Shown here: piece after piece, positions 37,168-46,759 of the stretch | Position numbering within the stretch: the stretch's first letter is position 1 | Layout: each line of letters begins with the position of its first letter | NCBI RefSeq assembly: GCF_001421515.1 | Contig: NZ_LMKM01000002.1 | Span: forward strand, 1-64,000 | Source: Pedobacter sp. Leaf216 | Lineage (GTDB): Bacteria > Bacteroidota > Bacteroidia > Sphingobacteriales > Sphingobacteriaceae | Reading direction: 5' to 3' | DNA: 64,000 bases | The notes under the pieces: model-generated | What the model was told of the DNA's origin: nothing | The model's input: the letters and a program-made list of their open reading frames with translations, nothing else | Databases searched by the model: none | Position numbers and translations under genes: made by a program

Positions 37168-37827
37168 TTATTTTAATAAATGTGGCTCAACGGCTTTTCG
37201 CCAGATGGCATAGCCTGTAGCGTTCATGTGCAACATATCCCCTACAAATAGCTCTGGCCTGAGTTTGCCATCTTTAGTCAGCATCGGCTTATATACATCA
37301 ACAAATTTCGTATTGGCTTCAGTTGATAAATACTTTTTAATCAATGCATTCGAGGTTACTGCTTTATCTTTAAACTTCTCTCTGCTCGGACTAGGCTTAA
37401 TCGATATATAAACAATCGGTACCGTTGGCAATTTTGCCCTAATGCCCTGGTACAAACGGATGGTTCTGTTTAAAACCGTATCAGGTGTTACTTTATCATT
37501 TACCAAATCGTTCTCACCCACATAAAGTACGATCTGTTTAGGTTGGTATGGAAAAACTATATCGTTTAAATAGAAAGTAATATCATTTATTACAGCACCA
37601 CCAATACCGCGGTTTAAGGCATTGTATTTAGCAAAAACCTGTGTACAATCATCCCATTTGCGAATTGATGAACTGCCTACAAACAATACGGGGTTTACCG
37701 GCGCCTTATACATCTGATCGTACTTTTTAATGGTTTGCACATCATCCCAAAAATTGGGTTTCGTTTGGGCAAATGCAGTAAGGGTTATTAATGAGAGCAG
37801 AAACAGGGTAACAAATATTTTTTTCAT
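37168..37827 (-). CDS. Secreted SGNH/GDSL-family hydrolase
   Basis: A 219-residue protein with a signal peptide (cleavage after TAFA20). Start at 37827 chosen because it begins the signal peptide. The four SGNH blocks are present: FVGSSSIRKW (block I, nucleophile Ser near 53), RGIGG (Gly, 73-77), VGENDLV (Asn106) and GDMLHMNATGY (Asp197, His200). It is probably a periplasmic or secreted esterase, for instance a deacetylase of acetylated sugars, as often seen near polysaccharide loci. It is close to the SusCD locus but separated from it by repeats, and has its own -7 box. Confidence 0.9.
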   Translation of the reverse strand: MKKIFVTLFLLSLITLTAFAQTKPNFWDDVQTIKKYDQMYKAPVNPVLFVGSSSIRKWDDCTQVFAKYNALNRGIGGAVINDITFYLNDIVFPYQPKQIVLYVGENDLVNDKVTPDTVLNRTIRLYQGIRAKLPTVPIVYISIKPSPSREKFKDKAVTSNALIKKYLSTEANTKFVDVYKPMLTKDGKLRPELFVGDMLHMNATGYAIWRKAVEPHLLK

Positions 37828-37893
37828 ACTATGTAGGGATGTATTATAATGGGCACAATATACCAATATCCTCATTTCTATAAACCAATCAAT

Positions 37894-37901
37894 CAAATTT
37901 A
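37894..37901 (-). promoter_or_regulatory. -7 box (TAAATTTG) for the SGNH hydrolase
   Basis: A full TAnnTTTG match on the minus strand, 66 bases before the ATG. A weak CTTG lies about 16 bases upstream. Confidence 0.4.
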
Positions 37902-37945
37902 TTACGGCGGATAAAGCAAGTATGGATTACTTTGCATTCTTAAAG

Positions 37946-38214
37946 GAATTATTTTCGCATTGCAAATGCGTACCTCTAAAATCCTCGTTACAAACGAGGA
38001 CTATTTAAGGCTTTTAACCAACAGATTTACACAGAAAACAGTTTTTGCCACCGAAACACAGAAAGCACGGAGAATTCATGGATGATCATACTACATCGTC
38101 CTCGTTTGTAACGAGTATGTGCGAGTAAAGCGATTTTATCTCACTTAAATGAATTATTTTCGCATTGCAAATGCGTACTTCTAAAATCCTCGTTACAAAC
38201 GAGGACTATTTAAG
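37946..38214. repeat. Hairpin repeats CGCATTGCAAATGCG + CCTCGTTACAAACGAGG
   Basis: A 64-bp unit holding two hairpins occurs at 37946-38009 and 38151-38214. A third, inverted copy of the second hairpin lies at 38098-38115 (GTCCTCGTTTGTAACGAG). The gap 37902-38306 holds no gene. A worn relative is at 16283-16312. Confidence 0.8.
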
Positions 38215-38306
38215 TATTCATTTCCTTAAAATCATACCTCTCATATTGATTTTAAGGAAATAAATTACTCCTCAAACTGATACTTGTTAACGAAAATTAA
38301 ACCCAA

Positions 38307-40427
38307 CTATCCCCTAAAACCAGCACTATACTTACTAAAATCAAATGATAACGATGCAATGTGCGCCAGCTTCTGCTTGGTAGAGTGATCATCATGATCG
38401 GGAACCACAACATCAGCATCACTTTGCAAACCAACTCCATCGCTTAGGTTATTCATAATCCGCTTAACCAATAATGGGTCGGCTTGTTCAGGTTTATGGT
38501 TTATAGAAAGATATATTGAAGTGATAATTGCATTAATTTGGTAAATGGTTGATTGTATGCCGTACAGACCGTTAAAATCAATATGTTTCCGCATCGGTTC
38601 CTGACTGGCCGATTCTATAGCCTCACTTAAGGCCGATAAACTGAGGTTGGCATTTTTGCGCGCCATCCGCGATATGTTTTCGCCCAGGTTTTCTTTACTT
38701 TCTATCGCTACCTGCAAATAATTTAGCGTATCTGTAGTAGCCCTGCTTATTTTTGCTTTTAACTGGCGGCTATCCCATATGGGAAAAAGATAGGTAGCAA
38801 AAATTGCAATCACACACCCCCAAACGGTAAACATAATCCTATCGTGCACAATATGATCGAAATGCCCCTGGTAACTGCCCAGCGTTAAAATAACCGCGGG
38901 GGTAATAAACAGCACGCTTATGGTATAATTTAGACGGTTAAAAGCATAAAAACCGAGCAGAAAAATCACTGAGAAAGAGAGCAACACTGCAGGGCTCTTT
39001 ATAAAATATACAATTACCAGCCCGATAACCACGCCACCTAAACTGCCCTTTAAACGTTGCAGGTTCCGTTTCCAGGTGATTGAGAATTTAGGGCGCGCCA
39101 CAATTACCAGGGTAAGAAAAAGCCAGTAACTGTACTTACTCGGCTCTAACTGCCATATTAATAGGAAACCAAACAGAAAACAGATGGCCAAACGCAACGA
39201 AAACCTAAAAATGGGCGATTTTAAGGTTAGGTGTTCCTTTATCGTAAAACGATCGCCGGTAATAAATAACGGATAGGAAATACCGCCACTTAACTCTTGC
39301 AGGTGTTGGGCCGCTGTATGCTCATTGCCTCTTATCATTTCGATAATACGCACAATATCGTTCATGTTCGAAACCACTTTTAACACCATTTTACGTTGGG
39401 TTTCATTCAGCTGCTCCATTTGCTGCAACAATAACAGTCGTTTTTGGTAATATGATATATTGGTTGCTACCTCGCCCTTGTAAGCTTTAGCCGAGCGTAC
39501 ATGCCTGCCCAAATGTTCTAGCTCTTGTGCCAAAAGTTTTATCAGTGCGGCAATCAGTTTTAAACTTGGGCCTGTTGCCAGGGTATTCCTCACTAAAACA
39601 TAATCGTAATGTACGGCATTTAGCTGCTCGTATAAATCGATCAATAACCTGGCCCGCTCCAGCAGCAACCGCCCTTTGGGGTTGTTGGGGTTCATGGCGT
39701 ACTTATCAGTAAGCAGCAAATTGCGGATCAATTCATGTTTCTGGTTTACTTTTATATGCAGTTTTATAGCTTCTTTCTGTTGCAGATCGAGCGGTATATC
39801 TACATCGTAATTTTTCGCCTTTGCATTTAAAAACTGGGCACTGCTCATCAAACATTCAAAAATAGCATGGTGAAGCGAGCGGTAAGGCCGCAGCAAAATC
39901 TGGATTAAACTGATTACATAATACCAAATACCACCAATTAGCATATAACTGCTAAAATAGAGCGGCCTGGCCGGGTGCAGCCCCATTACAAAGGTGCAAA
40001 CAATGAGCGCCATGGTGCCAATGAGCGAAAGTTTTTGCCCGTACACGGCAAACATCGAAAAGCTGAAAGCTGCAATTACAACAACTATTGCGGTAAGGTA
40101 AAAATGAGCTAAAACCATCGAAACCACCAGCGTAGTGGCAAAAAATACGATGATACTGGAGAGGGCTGTTTTTAATTTATTCAGGCGGTTATCGGGCAAA
40201 TCGGTTAAACTGATTAGCAGCGCACCCACCCCTATACCCTTAGCGGCCTCGGGGTTGCCAAGGTAAAAGAATAATATAATGGGCAATACCACGGTAATGG
40301 TGGTACGCAATGCATCAGAAAAATACTCGCCTAAAAAGAAATACGAAATGGTAGAGCCGATGCCGTTTTTGCCCATGAACAATATTGATGAATAAACCTC
40401 AGTTAGAAAGCCGCAAATGTACAGCAT
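38307..40427 (-). CDS. FUSC/YccS-like integral membrane protein
   Basis: A 706-residue protein with two blocks of about five to six membrane helices (~10-160 and ~390-525), separated by a helical cytoplasmic region (~170-380) and ending in another helical domain. This is the layout of the FUSC/YccS-YhfK family, distantly related to aromatic acid exporters such as AaeB. Its substrate is unknown. The ATG at 40427 (MLYICGFLTEVYSS) is preferred; the frame also has a GTG at 40448. The gene ends before the hairpin repeats and is divergent from the small lipoprotein gene at 40535. Confidence 0.85.
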   Translation of the reverse strand: MLYICGFLTEVYSSILFMGKNGIGSTISYFFLGEYFSDALRTTITVVLPIILFFYLGNPEAAKGIGVGALLISLTDLPDNRLNKLKTALSSIIVFFATTLVVSMVLAHFYLTAIVVVIAAFSFSMFAVYGQKLSLIGTMALIVCTFVMGLHPARPLYFSSYMLIGGIWYYVISLIQILLRPYRSLHHAIFECLMSSAQFLNAKAKNYDVDIPLDLQQKEAIKLHIKVNQKHELIRNLLLTDKYAMNPNNPKGRLLLERARLLIDLYEQLNAVHYDYVLVRNTLATGPSLKLIAALIKLLAQELEHLGRHVRSAKAYKGEVATNISYYQKRLLLLQQMEQLNETQRKMVLKVVSNMNDIVRIIEMIRGNEHTAAQHLQELSGGISYPLFITGDRFTIKEHLTLKSPIFRFSLRLAICFLFGFLLIWQLEPSKYSYWLFLTLVIVARPKFSITWKRNLQRLKGSLGGVVIGLVIVYFIKSPAVLLSFSVIFLLGFYAFNRLNYTISVLFITPAVILTLGSYQGHFDHIVHDRIMFTVWGCVIAIFATYLFPIWDSRQLKAKISRATTDTLNYLQVAIESKENLGENISRMARKNANLSLSALSEAIESASQEPMRKHIDFNGLYGIQSTIYQINAIITSIYLSINHKPEQADPLLVKRIMNNLSDGVGLQSDADVVVPDHDDHSTKQKLAHIASLSFDFSKYSAGFRG

Positions 40428-40534
40428 TATAATGAATGCATACAGCACAATCGTAAAACCGACCAGGCAACATTTAAAACATTAAAACAATTCGGATTAA
40501 AAATGATTGTATTTATACACCAATACCATTTTAT

Positions 40535-40726
40535 ATGAAAACGAAATTAATCATTTTAGTAACTGCATTTGGTTTAAGCTTAGCAGCTTGTACTGGTAAA
40601 AAAGCCGATCAGGAGAATGCAGACAGCATGAGTAAATATACTGATACCACTAAAGCTGTTGATAGTGCAAGTACGGATGCAATTGCAGATTCGACCACAA
40701 ACGCACCTGCTGACGCAAAAAACTAA
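40535..40726 (+). CDS. Small Asp/Thr-rich lipoprotein
   Basis: A 63-residue lipoprotein: signal peptide to LAAC (Cys19), then a short acidic, Ala/Ser/Thr-rich tail without structure (KADQENADSM, DSASTDAIADST). Such entericidin-like or spacer lipoproteins are frequent in Sphingobacteriaceae and of unknown function. A terminator follows 21 bases after the stop, so it is a single-gene unit. Confidence 0.75.
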   Translation: MKTKLIILVTAFGLSLAACTGKKADQENADSMSKYTDTTKAVDSASTDAIADSTTNAPADAKN

Positions 40727-40746
40727 AGAAAATAACAAACAACTAG

Positions 40747-40778
40747 CGCTCATGCTGAAAAGTATGGGCGTTTTTTTT
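40747..40778 (+). terminator. Rho-independent terminator of the small lipoprotein gene
   Basis: CGCTCATGCT pairs with AGTATGGGCG (two or three G-T pairs) around GAAA and is followed by eight T. Confidence 0.8.
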
Positions 40779-40784
40779 ATGGAG

Positions 40785-40857
40785 TGACCCCTCAGGGGTT
40801 CGAACCCTGGACCCACAGATTAAGAGTCTGTTGCTCTACCAACTGAGCTAAGAAGTC
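40785..40857 (-). tRNA. tRNA-Lys (anticodon CTT)
   Basis: A 73-base cloverleaf on the minus strand. The acceptor stem is GACTTCT/AGGGGTC, the D arm is AGCTCAGTTGGTAGAGC and the anticodon loop is CTCTTAA with anticodon CTT. The T arm is CAGGGTTCGAACCCTG. CCA is not encoded. Confidence 0.95.
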
Positions 40858-40893
40858 TGGTTGATTAAATATAGTTAAAAAAGGGATTAGTAA

Positions 40894-41064
40894 TTATATT
40901 TTGCGTTGCAGAAGTTACAGATTACCAGCTATCATGATCAGTTTCCGCTATCACCACTAAGTCAAGTGGATTATACGCAGTTCATTAACAATCAATTTGC
41001 AGCCTCGGATGTGATTAAAAAAAACAAGCTATATACCAAACTAGAACAGGCACCGAGGCCATGA
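40894..41064 (+). pseudogene. Short gene relic without a start codon
   Basis: A 56-codon open stretch whose product is protein-like (HDQFPLSPLSQVDYTQFINN, then KKNKLYTKLEQ) but has no ATG, GTG or TTG in a plausible place. It may be the end of a deleted gene. The rest of the gap 40858-41604 holds repeats and a GGATTCCCGCATGCGCGAGAATGACG-type hairpin near 41201 (written here only as GCATGCGC core). Confidence 0.25.
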
Positions 41065-41331
41065 AAAACGAAATAGTAAGAATCCTTAAACTCTTGCGAA
41101 AAAACACCCTCGGTACTAGAGATGGGCAAGCGGCCAGGTTTCGGCTACACCTTCCTTTTGAGTTTAAATATGAATAAAGGTTGCGCCAGCACTTCAGCAT
41201 TAGGATTCCCGCATGCGCGAGAATGACGACCGCCACTTTGCTTTTTCGCCCATTACTTCGAATCTTCTAATGCAGATTATGTTGGTACACGCAGATTTTA
41301 GCGTCCGTCAGTCTGTGCGGAGTTGATAACC

Positions 41332-41590
41332 CACCCAGCTTAGTGTTCTTCGCGCCTTCTCTTTGTGCTCTTTGTGGTTAAAAAAAACGATGCATTTAAA
41401 AGATCTCTCCATTCCGCTGCGCTCCAGTCGAGATGACGATTTTTTTCGGGTGCTAATAATGGTAGTGGTTGAAAAGTACACCCAGCTTTGTGTTCTTCGC
41501 GACTTCTCTTTGTGCTCTTTGTGGTTAAAAAAAACGATGCATTTAAAAGATCTCTCGATTCCGCTGCGCTCCAGTCGAGATGACGATTTT
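41332..41590. repeat. Two copies of a 112-bp repeat, 147 bp apart
   Basis: 41332-41443 and 41479-41590 share CACCCAGCT, TGTTCTTCGCG, TTTGTGGTTAAAAAAAACGA and the block CTCTCCATTCCGCTGCGCTC (second copy CTCTCGATT) with CAGTCGAGATGACGATTTT. The last block forms a hairpin with CGAGAT-like ends and has a relative at 44602-44656. Confidence 0.8.
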
Positions 41591-41604
41591 GCGTTTACAC
41601 AACC

Positions 41605-41967
41605 TTATTCCGTTAATTTCCGCTTGATTCCTTCTGTTAAGTTTTTCACTTTAATAAAACCCGCTAAAGAACTGTTCCGTTTATCAAAATCGATTACCAA
41701 CCAGCCTTTTTTGGCTTTAAGGTTAAACTTATCGCTGCCATTTAAGTTTACGAACAAATCGATATTCTGATCTAACGGAAGTTCGTTGTTCAGGGCACTA
41801 TCAAGGTATTTCTCCAGCTTACCTGTTTTGCTTTCGTTGTACTTTGCTTCAAATTTAAAGTTGGTATTGTTATCTATAGTACTAATAGATAGGTTTCCTC
41901 CACCATTGTGGCATCCGAAACTTAAAACGATAACTAAAATTGCGATACTGTATATTATTTTTTTCAT
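41605..41967 (-). CDS. Small lipoprotein, unknown function
   Basis: A 120-residue lipoprotein with signal helix and lipobox SFGC (Cys19), then HNGGGNLSI and a beta-rich, charged body (KYLDSALNNELPLDQNIDLF; GWLVIDFDK). No family is recognised. It stands 138 bases upstream of nothing on its own strand and 145 bases downstream of the beta-barrel gene, with a low-complexity run between. It is probably expressed alone. It may be an outer-membrane-attached protein of the envelope. Confidence 0.6.
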   Translation of the reverse strand: MKKIIYSIAILVIVLSFGCHNGGGNLSISTIDNNTNFKFEAKYNESKTGKLEKYLDSALNNELPLDQNIDLFVNLNGSDKFNLKAKKGWLVIDFDKRNSSLAGFIKVKNLTEGIKRKLTE

Positions 41968-42043
41968 GTTGTTAATTGATTAATTGTTTTTCATCCCCTG
42001 CCCCCCCTCAAAGGGTGACAAATTCCTAGCGGGTGGCCCAAAC

Positions 42044-42104
42044 TCCCAACTCCCAACTTCAAACTCCAAACTCCAAACTCCCACCTCAAAACTCCCAACT
42101 CAAC
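42044..42104. repeat. Low-complexity run of CAAACTCC/CCAACTCC words
   Basis: About eight imperfect 7-9-base units (CAAACTCC, CAACTCCCAACTTC and similar) fill the space after the beta-barrel gene. This is a slippage-prone stretch without coding content. Confidence 0.7.
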
Positions 42105-42105
42105 A

Positions 42106-44553
42106 CTACCCCCCCGCTCTGCCTTTCATATCATCGGTAGCTGTGTTTCTTGATCGTGCTGATTTTACATTCTGATTTCCGAAGTTATAGCTAATGCTAA
42201 AATTTGCCCGTCTGCTGGTGTAATGGTTCACAACATTCATGTTGATGTTCTGGTAAACCAGTTTTCCTTCCCAATGGTTGGTGAGCAAAATATCATCCAT
42301 ATTTAATCGCAGTTTAAGTTTTTTATCCATCAGGGTTTTCTGTATTCCGGCATTTAAAGCACCCTGGTAATTGGTTGTTTGCTCTACACCGTTAACCCGT
42401 GGCGAGTTAAGCCAGGCGCTAATTTCCAAACTAAAATTTTGAGGCAACGTAAAAGAGTTAGAAGTATAAAGGTTTACCGCAGCTTTGCCCGCGCTATAGG
42501 CTGCCCCTTCTATGTTGCCATCGGTGAATTTATTGTAATAAACGCTTACATTGTTCTGCATGTTCCACCATTTGGTAACCTTAACCGGTACATTTATATC
42601 GGCCGAATAATTTTGTGAGCGACCAAGGTTCTCGCGGATTACACTGATTACCCTTGTGGCATCATCCTGTTTACTGATCTGCGTAATCATATCTTTAGTA
42701 TTCGAATAATTTAGCGAGAACGAAAATTCTTTATAGCTGTAGCTAATCTGGTAGTTATCAGTAAACTGAGGTTTAAGGTAAGGGTTGCCCTGATCAACCG
42801 CTAACGGATCCAAATAAAAAACAAATGGATTAAGTTGTTGGTAATTCGGGCGATCTACCCTTCTGCCATAAGAATAACGGATGTTGTTGTTTTCATTAAG
42901 TTTTTGGTTAACAAACACCGTTGGGAAGAGTGAAAGGTAATTGCGGTCTACTTCCTTTTGGTCGGTAACCGAAGTACCGTTTGAGTGTGTATGTTCTGCA
43001 CGCAGGCCAAGCTGTATCTGCCATACCTTCCACTCTTTAGAAAAGCTCCCATAAATGGCGTTGATGTTTTCTTTGTATACAAAATTGTTCGATTTACCCA
43101 AATCATTCTGCCATACCCCACCAATAAGCTGCTCCGAAATAAAATCGTTATTGGTAACCACATAACTACTTTTTAAACCCGCCTCCAACTTGGCCGTTTT
43201 AGAAAGTGGTAGTGTTAAATCTGTTTTGGCAGCATATACACTAATCTCGGCATCGGTATTGTTTCTTAAAGTTGTTTTGTTGGTAGAGCTGCCACCGCTG
43301 TTTAAATAATTGGCCAAAAAGTTTTCGTCCTTTTTATTGCTGAAGCCCGAATAATCCATATCAAAGGTTAAGCTCTTGCCTTTTTTATCGAAATCGTGTT
43401 TAATGTTAAAGTTTGCTGTTAAATTGCCTACCGGAGAGCTCGAATTGGCATCCTGTAATATATAACTGAGGTTAGTTGCCCCATTTTGCACTGCATTAAT
43501 GTTGGTATTGCTAAAATTGGTAAGCTTGTTGTTTACCGTATTGGCATCAAACATCACCCCAAAAACCGTTTTGTCTGAAGCATAATAATCAGCACCGAAT
43601 TTAACCTGGTAACCAACACCCTTACTTTTGCGGTCGAAATTCTGCGTTAGCGCGCTGGCCAAACCTTCTGATAAAGTGCTTCGTGTTAAATACGTGTTGT
43701 TAAATTGAGCCTTCCTTGCCACGGTACCGTTGCCAAAAATATTCCATTTGCCCTGCCTGTAGTTTAAATTCAGGTTTACGCCGGCACGGTACAAATCGCT
43801 TGGCGAATCGGGCATAATACCCTGCCCGCTGTTAACGCTCACAGTACCATTGGTACCGAATGCCTTGTTGCGTTTAAGTTTAATATTGATGATTCCGGCA
43901 TTTCCGGCGGCATCATATTTGGCCGATGGATTGGTAATCAGTTCTATCGTGGAAATCTGATCGCTACTCATATTGCTTAACAAGGTTGTAATATCAGCAC
44001 CTGACAGGAAATTGGCTTTCCCATCAATCATTACCATAATACCACTTTTGTTGTTCAGTTTAATCTGGTCAGTCTGCCGATCTATCTGTACACCCGGTGC
44101 TTTCTCTAACACTTCTAAAGCGGTACCACCTGTGGCAATAATGCTGTTTTCTAAATTCAGTACGGTTTTATCAATCTGATGTTCGATAAAAGGTTTCTTG
44201 CCCTGAACACTCACCTCTTTTAACTGTTTGCTTACACTTTCTATGCCAATGGCGGGTAAATTTAAGTCTCCGTTAAGTGAAAAATGACCGGTCTTTTTAC
44301 CTTTAAAACCTACAATCGAAACCGACAATACATACTCACCGTTTTTTAACTGATCGATTGCAAATGCGCCATCAATATTGGTTGATACACTTTTCACCAC
44401 CGAAGTATCGGGGTAATTTAATACCCTTACAATGGCGAACGATACCGGTACTGTTTTTTCATCGACGATTTTGCCCGTAAGTGTGTTTAATTTTTGGGCA
44501 AAAGAAGCCCCACATGCCATAAAGCATGCAATTAACGTTAATAATGTTTTCAT
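42106..44553 (-). CDS. Outer-membrane beta-barrel family protein (TonB-receptor-like)
   Basis: An 815-residue protein with a signal peptide (cleavage near SFAQ20). A CarboxypepD_reg-like domain (TGKIVDEKTVPVSFAIVRVL) covers ~22-105, and a plug-like domain (~120-220, including EVLEKAPGVQID and IMVMIDGKANFL) follows. A long barrel ends in NFSISYNFGNQN. Unlike SusC it lacks DPLWVIDG, and it belongs to the 'outer membrane beta-barrel family' often found alone in Bacteroidota. Small-molecule or peptide uptake is likely, but the ligand is unknown. The C-terminus beyond the barrel is a short basic tail. Confidence 0.88.
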   Translation of the reverse strand: MKTLLTLIACFMACGASFAQKLNTLTGKIVDEKTVPVSFAIVRVLNYPDTSVVKSVSTNIDGAFAIDQLKNGEYVLSVSIVGFKGKKTGHFSLNGDLNLPAIGIESVSKQLKEVSVQGKKPFIEHQIDKTVLNLENSIIATGGTALEVLEKAPGVQIDRQTDQIKLNNKSGIMVMIDGKANFLSGADITTLLSNMSSDQISTIELITNPSAKYDAAGNAGIINIKLKRNKAFGTNGTVSVNSGQGIMPDSPSDLYRAGVNLNLNYRQGKWNIFGNGTVARKAQFNNTYLTRSTLSEGLASALTQNFDRKSKGVGYQVKFGADYYASDKTVFGVMFDANTVNNKLTNFSNTNINAVQNGATNLSYILQDANSSSPVGNLTANFNIKHDFDKKGKSLTFDMDYSGFSNKKDENFLANYLNSGGSSTNKTTLRNNTDAEISVYAAKTDLTLPLSKTAKLEAGLKSSYVVTNNDFISEQLIGGVWQNDLGKSNNFVYKENINAIYGSFSKEWKVWQIQLGLRAEHTHSNGTSVTDQKEVDRNYLSLFPTVFVNQKLNENNNIRYSYGRRVDRPNYQQLNPFVFYLDPLAVDQGNPYLKPQFTDNYQISYSYKEFSFSLNYSNTKDMITQISKQDDATRVISVIRENLGRSQNYSADINVPVKVTKWWNMQNNVSVYYNKFTDGNIEGAAYSAGKAAVNLYTSNSFTLPQNFSLEISAWLNSPRVNGVEQTTNYQGALNAGIQKTLMDKKLKLRLNMDDILLTNHWEGKLVYQNINMNVVNHYTSRRANFSISYNFGNQNVKSARSRNTATDDMKGRAGG

Positions 44554-44665
44554 GGTATCTTTTTTTAGGTGTAATAGTCAACTCAAGTGAAGCGCCGCGA
44601 AATGGAGAGATCTGTATAAATAAGTTTCTCGGTTGCGCTGCGCTCCGCTCAGAATGATGGAAATA

Positions 44666-46405
44666 TTATTCGGGCTTTATCCCCAACTCTTCTTTCACTT
44701 CCCTTATCCTGTTCGATACAGAATCCTGAAATACGGTATCAGTAGGTTTATCCTTGTGCATAAGCTCCAAATTACTGAGCTCTTGTTCTAACTGTTGCTT
44801 TTTAATGGCTTCTTCTTTTAATTGCGCAACACATTTTAAACCATCTTCCGTCATGATCCAAACGGTGAAATCGTTGTGGTCATTTTCTGCGTTTTTGCAG
44901 TCCCAGGTCCAATAATTGTTTACGTAACGGTATGAATCTTCTTTTAAAATCAATTTTGTACCCACCGGAACTTCGAGTGTTAACCTTACTTCCTGGTTTC
45001 GCCAGATGCTTCCTTTTCGCAATTGAAACCTCGGACTAAAAATCAATTCCGCATCTTTTAAAGTATAGGTGTAACTGATGTTCTGTGCATTTTGCAATGC
45101 GCTTTGGAAGGTTTTGCCCTGCGATTCGTATTTCTGCGTTAAACGCGTTACGCTGGTTTCACTTTTTTCAATATTAATGCGGATGTGGTTAGGCGAAACA
45201 AACGGACCATCCTCAAAATCGTCTACTACAATCTGGTGGCGGTTATTAGCATCAATATGGTATGCCACACTATCTTCTTTACTAAAGTATTTGCTCTTAT
45301 CAATGTTGATGGTATAGGCAGGGAAAGATTTAAGATCAACAGTTTGGGTTAACTCTGCGTGCTGTTTAAACTCCGATGATATTTTAGCCGCCTGATAACC
45401 CGTTACCGCCACACCAGCCAACCAGATAATCAACAACGCAAACGACAGTGTTTTATTAATGGCCTGTTTGTTAAATGCAACCCGGATAGAGAATAGTACC
45501 AAAGCTAAAACCGGCACAAAACATACTATAAATGCGCCAAATAATATTACGCCCCTATTGCCTTCATTAATGATGGAGAAAGGGAAGTACTCGTATATAC
45601 TTGCATCCCAAAAACCCTGAAAAGCAGCTGCACTAATAATCAGTGTTAACAAAAACAGCACACCAAATACTACAATACAACCCGCAATTACTTTAAAAAT
45701 TACTTTGCCTGTACCCGAAATAAAGCGGCCCAGCCATTCGAAAAACTCGCTGATAAAAATACCAAGGCGGGCAAATATCGGTTGTGCATGTTTGTTTACC
45801 TCACCCAAACGTTCTTTTACGGCCAGCAGTTCTTCATCAAGGTTTTTTTGGAAGCCTTGCAGGTTTGCCGGCTCACCTTTCATTTCCATCCGCTCAATAC
45901 GCGATTTTGCTTTTGGCATAATAATCCAAAGCAGCGCATACACCAAAATACCCGATCCACCAAGAAAAACAGTAAGCACGGTAGCCACTCTAATCCACTT
46001 CGGATCTGCGTTTACATAATGCGCTATACCTGCACAAACACCTGCAACAACACGGTCGTCCATATCGCGGTAAAGTTTTTTCTCGGCATATTGCTGCTGG
46101 TAAGCATTGCTGATTACGGGTTCTTCCTCACCTGGTTCTGTGGTATCAAAATCCTGTACCTTGCCCATCTGCGCAATTACCGAGTTTACATTGGCCGAAT
46201 CTACAACCTGTTTTTTCTGCTCTTCCAATTGCTCGGTTAACAGTTCAGCAATACGGTTTTCTATATCCGTTACAATTTCAAGGTCGTCTGCATGGTTGGC
46301 AAAATACTGTTTTACTTCGTTCAGGTAGGCCTTTAAAAGTTCGTAAGCACTTTCTTCAATATGAATAATCGTGTTTCCTATATTTATGATGATGGTCTTT
46401 TCCAT
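44666..46405 (-). CDS. PspC domain-containing membrane protein
   Basis: A 579-residue protein. An N-terminal soluble helical region (~1-100, including TDIENRIAELLTEQL) precedes the PspC domain (~108-165: KLYRDMDDRVVAGVCAGIAHYV, ALLWIIMPKA). Three or four membrane helices (~235-330) and a C-terminal beta domain of ~200 residues follow, ending in a coiled-coil-like tail. PspC proteins act in envelope stress sensing and membrane stability. Here it follows a PadR repressor gene by 14 bases, a pairing usual in Bacteroidota, where PadR probably controls it. The exact signal is unknown. Confidence 0.88.
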   Translation of the reverse strand: MEKTIIINIGNTIIHIEESAYELLKAYLNEVKQYFANHADDLEIVTDIENRIAELLTEQLEEQKKQVVDSANVNSVIAQMGKVQDFDTTEPGEEEPVISNAYQQQYAEKKLYRDMDDRVVAGVCAGIAHYVNADPKWIRVATVLTVFLGGSGILVYALLWIIMPKAKSRIERMEMKGEPANLQGFQKNLDEELLAVKERLGEVNKHAQPIFARLGIFISEFFEWLGRFISGTGKVIFKVIAGCIVVFGVLFLLTLIISAAAFQGFWDASIYEYFPFSIINEGNRGVILFGAFIVCFVPVLALVLFSIRVAFNKQAINKTLSFALLIIWLAGVAVTGYQAAKISSEFKQHAELTQTVDLKSFPAYTINIDKSKYFSKEDSVAYHIDANNRHQIVVDDFEDGPFVSPNHIRINIEKSETSVTRLTQKYESQGKTFQSALQNAQNISYTYTLKDAELIFSPRFQLRKGSIWRNQEVRLTLEVPVGTKLILKEDSYRYVNNYWTWDCKNAENDHNDFTVWIMTEDGLKCVAQLKEEAIKKQQLEQELSNLELMHKDKPTDTVFQDSVSNRIREVKEELGIKPE

Positions 46406-46419
46406 TTCTTTTTTACTAA

Positions 46420-46755
46420 TTATGAATTGGCTCCTTTTTGTGAAATACCTACAGCATAAGCCAGCTCCTGCCAGGTTTGATCTAATTGTGATAAAATTCC
46501 CCGACCATCTTCGGTTAAGGTATAATATTTACGCGGTGGGCCTGAGGTAGATTCTACCCAGTTGTAGCTTAACAAACCATTGTTTTTAAGCCTGGTTAAT
46601 AATGGATATAATGTTCCCTCAACCACCAATAGCTTTGCCGCCCTTAATTCGGCAATAATATCCGAAGCATAAATTTCGCCCCGTGAGATGATTGATAAAA
46701 CACAGTATTCCAGAATTCCTTTCCGCATTTGTGTTTGCGTATTTTCTGCTATCAT
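46420..46755 (-). CDS. PadR family transcriptional regulator
   Basis: A 111-residue winged-helix regulator: RKGILEYCVLSIISRGEIYASDIIAEL opens it, LVVEGTLYPLLTRLKNNGLLSYNW is the recognition helix and wing, and RKYYTLTEDGRGIL is the second wing (each quoted in part). It lacks the long C-terminal dimerisation helix of larger PadR members. It likely represses itself and the PspC gene. A -7 box lies only 4 bases before the ATG, so the message is nearly leaderless, and an inverted repeat sits upstream of that box. Confidence 0.9.
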   Translation of the reverse strand: MIAENTQTQMRKGILEYCVLSIISRGEIYASDIIAELRAAKLLVVEGTLYPLLTRLKNNGLLSYNWVESTSGPPRKYYTLTEDGRGILSQLDQTWQELAYAVGISQKGANS

Positions 46756-46759
46756 ATAA

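Noticed and set aside
41363-41770. Plus-strand ORF of 135 residues with an internal repeated peptide
   Set aside because: The repeated peptide is the translation of the 112-bp repeat, and its end overlaps a lipoprotein gene on the other strand.
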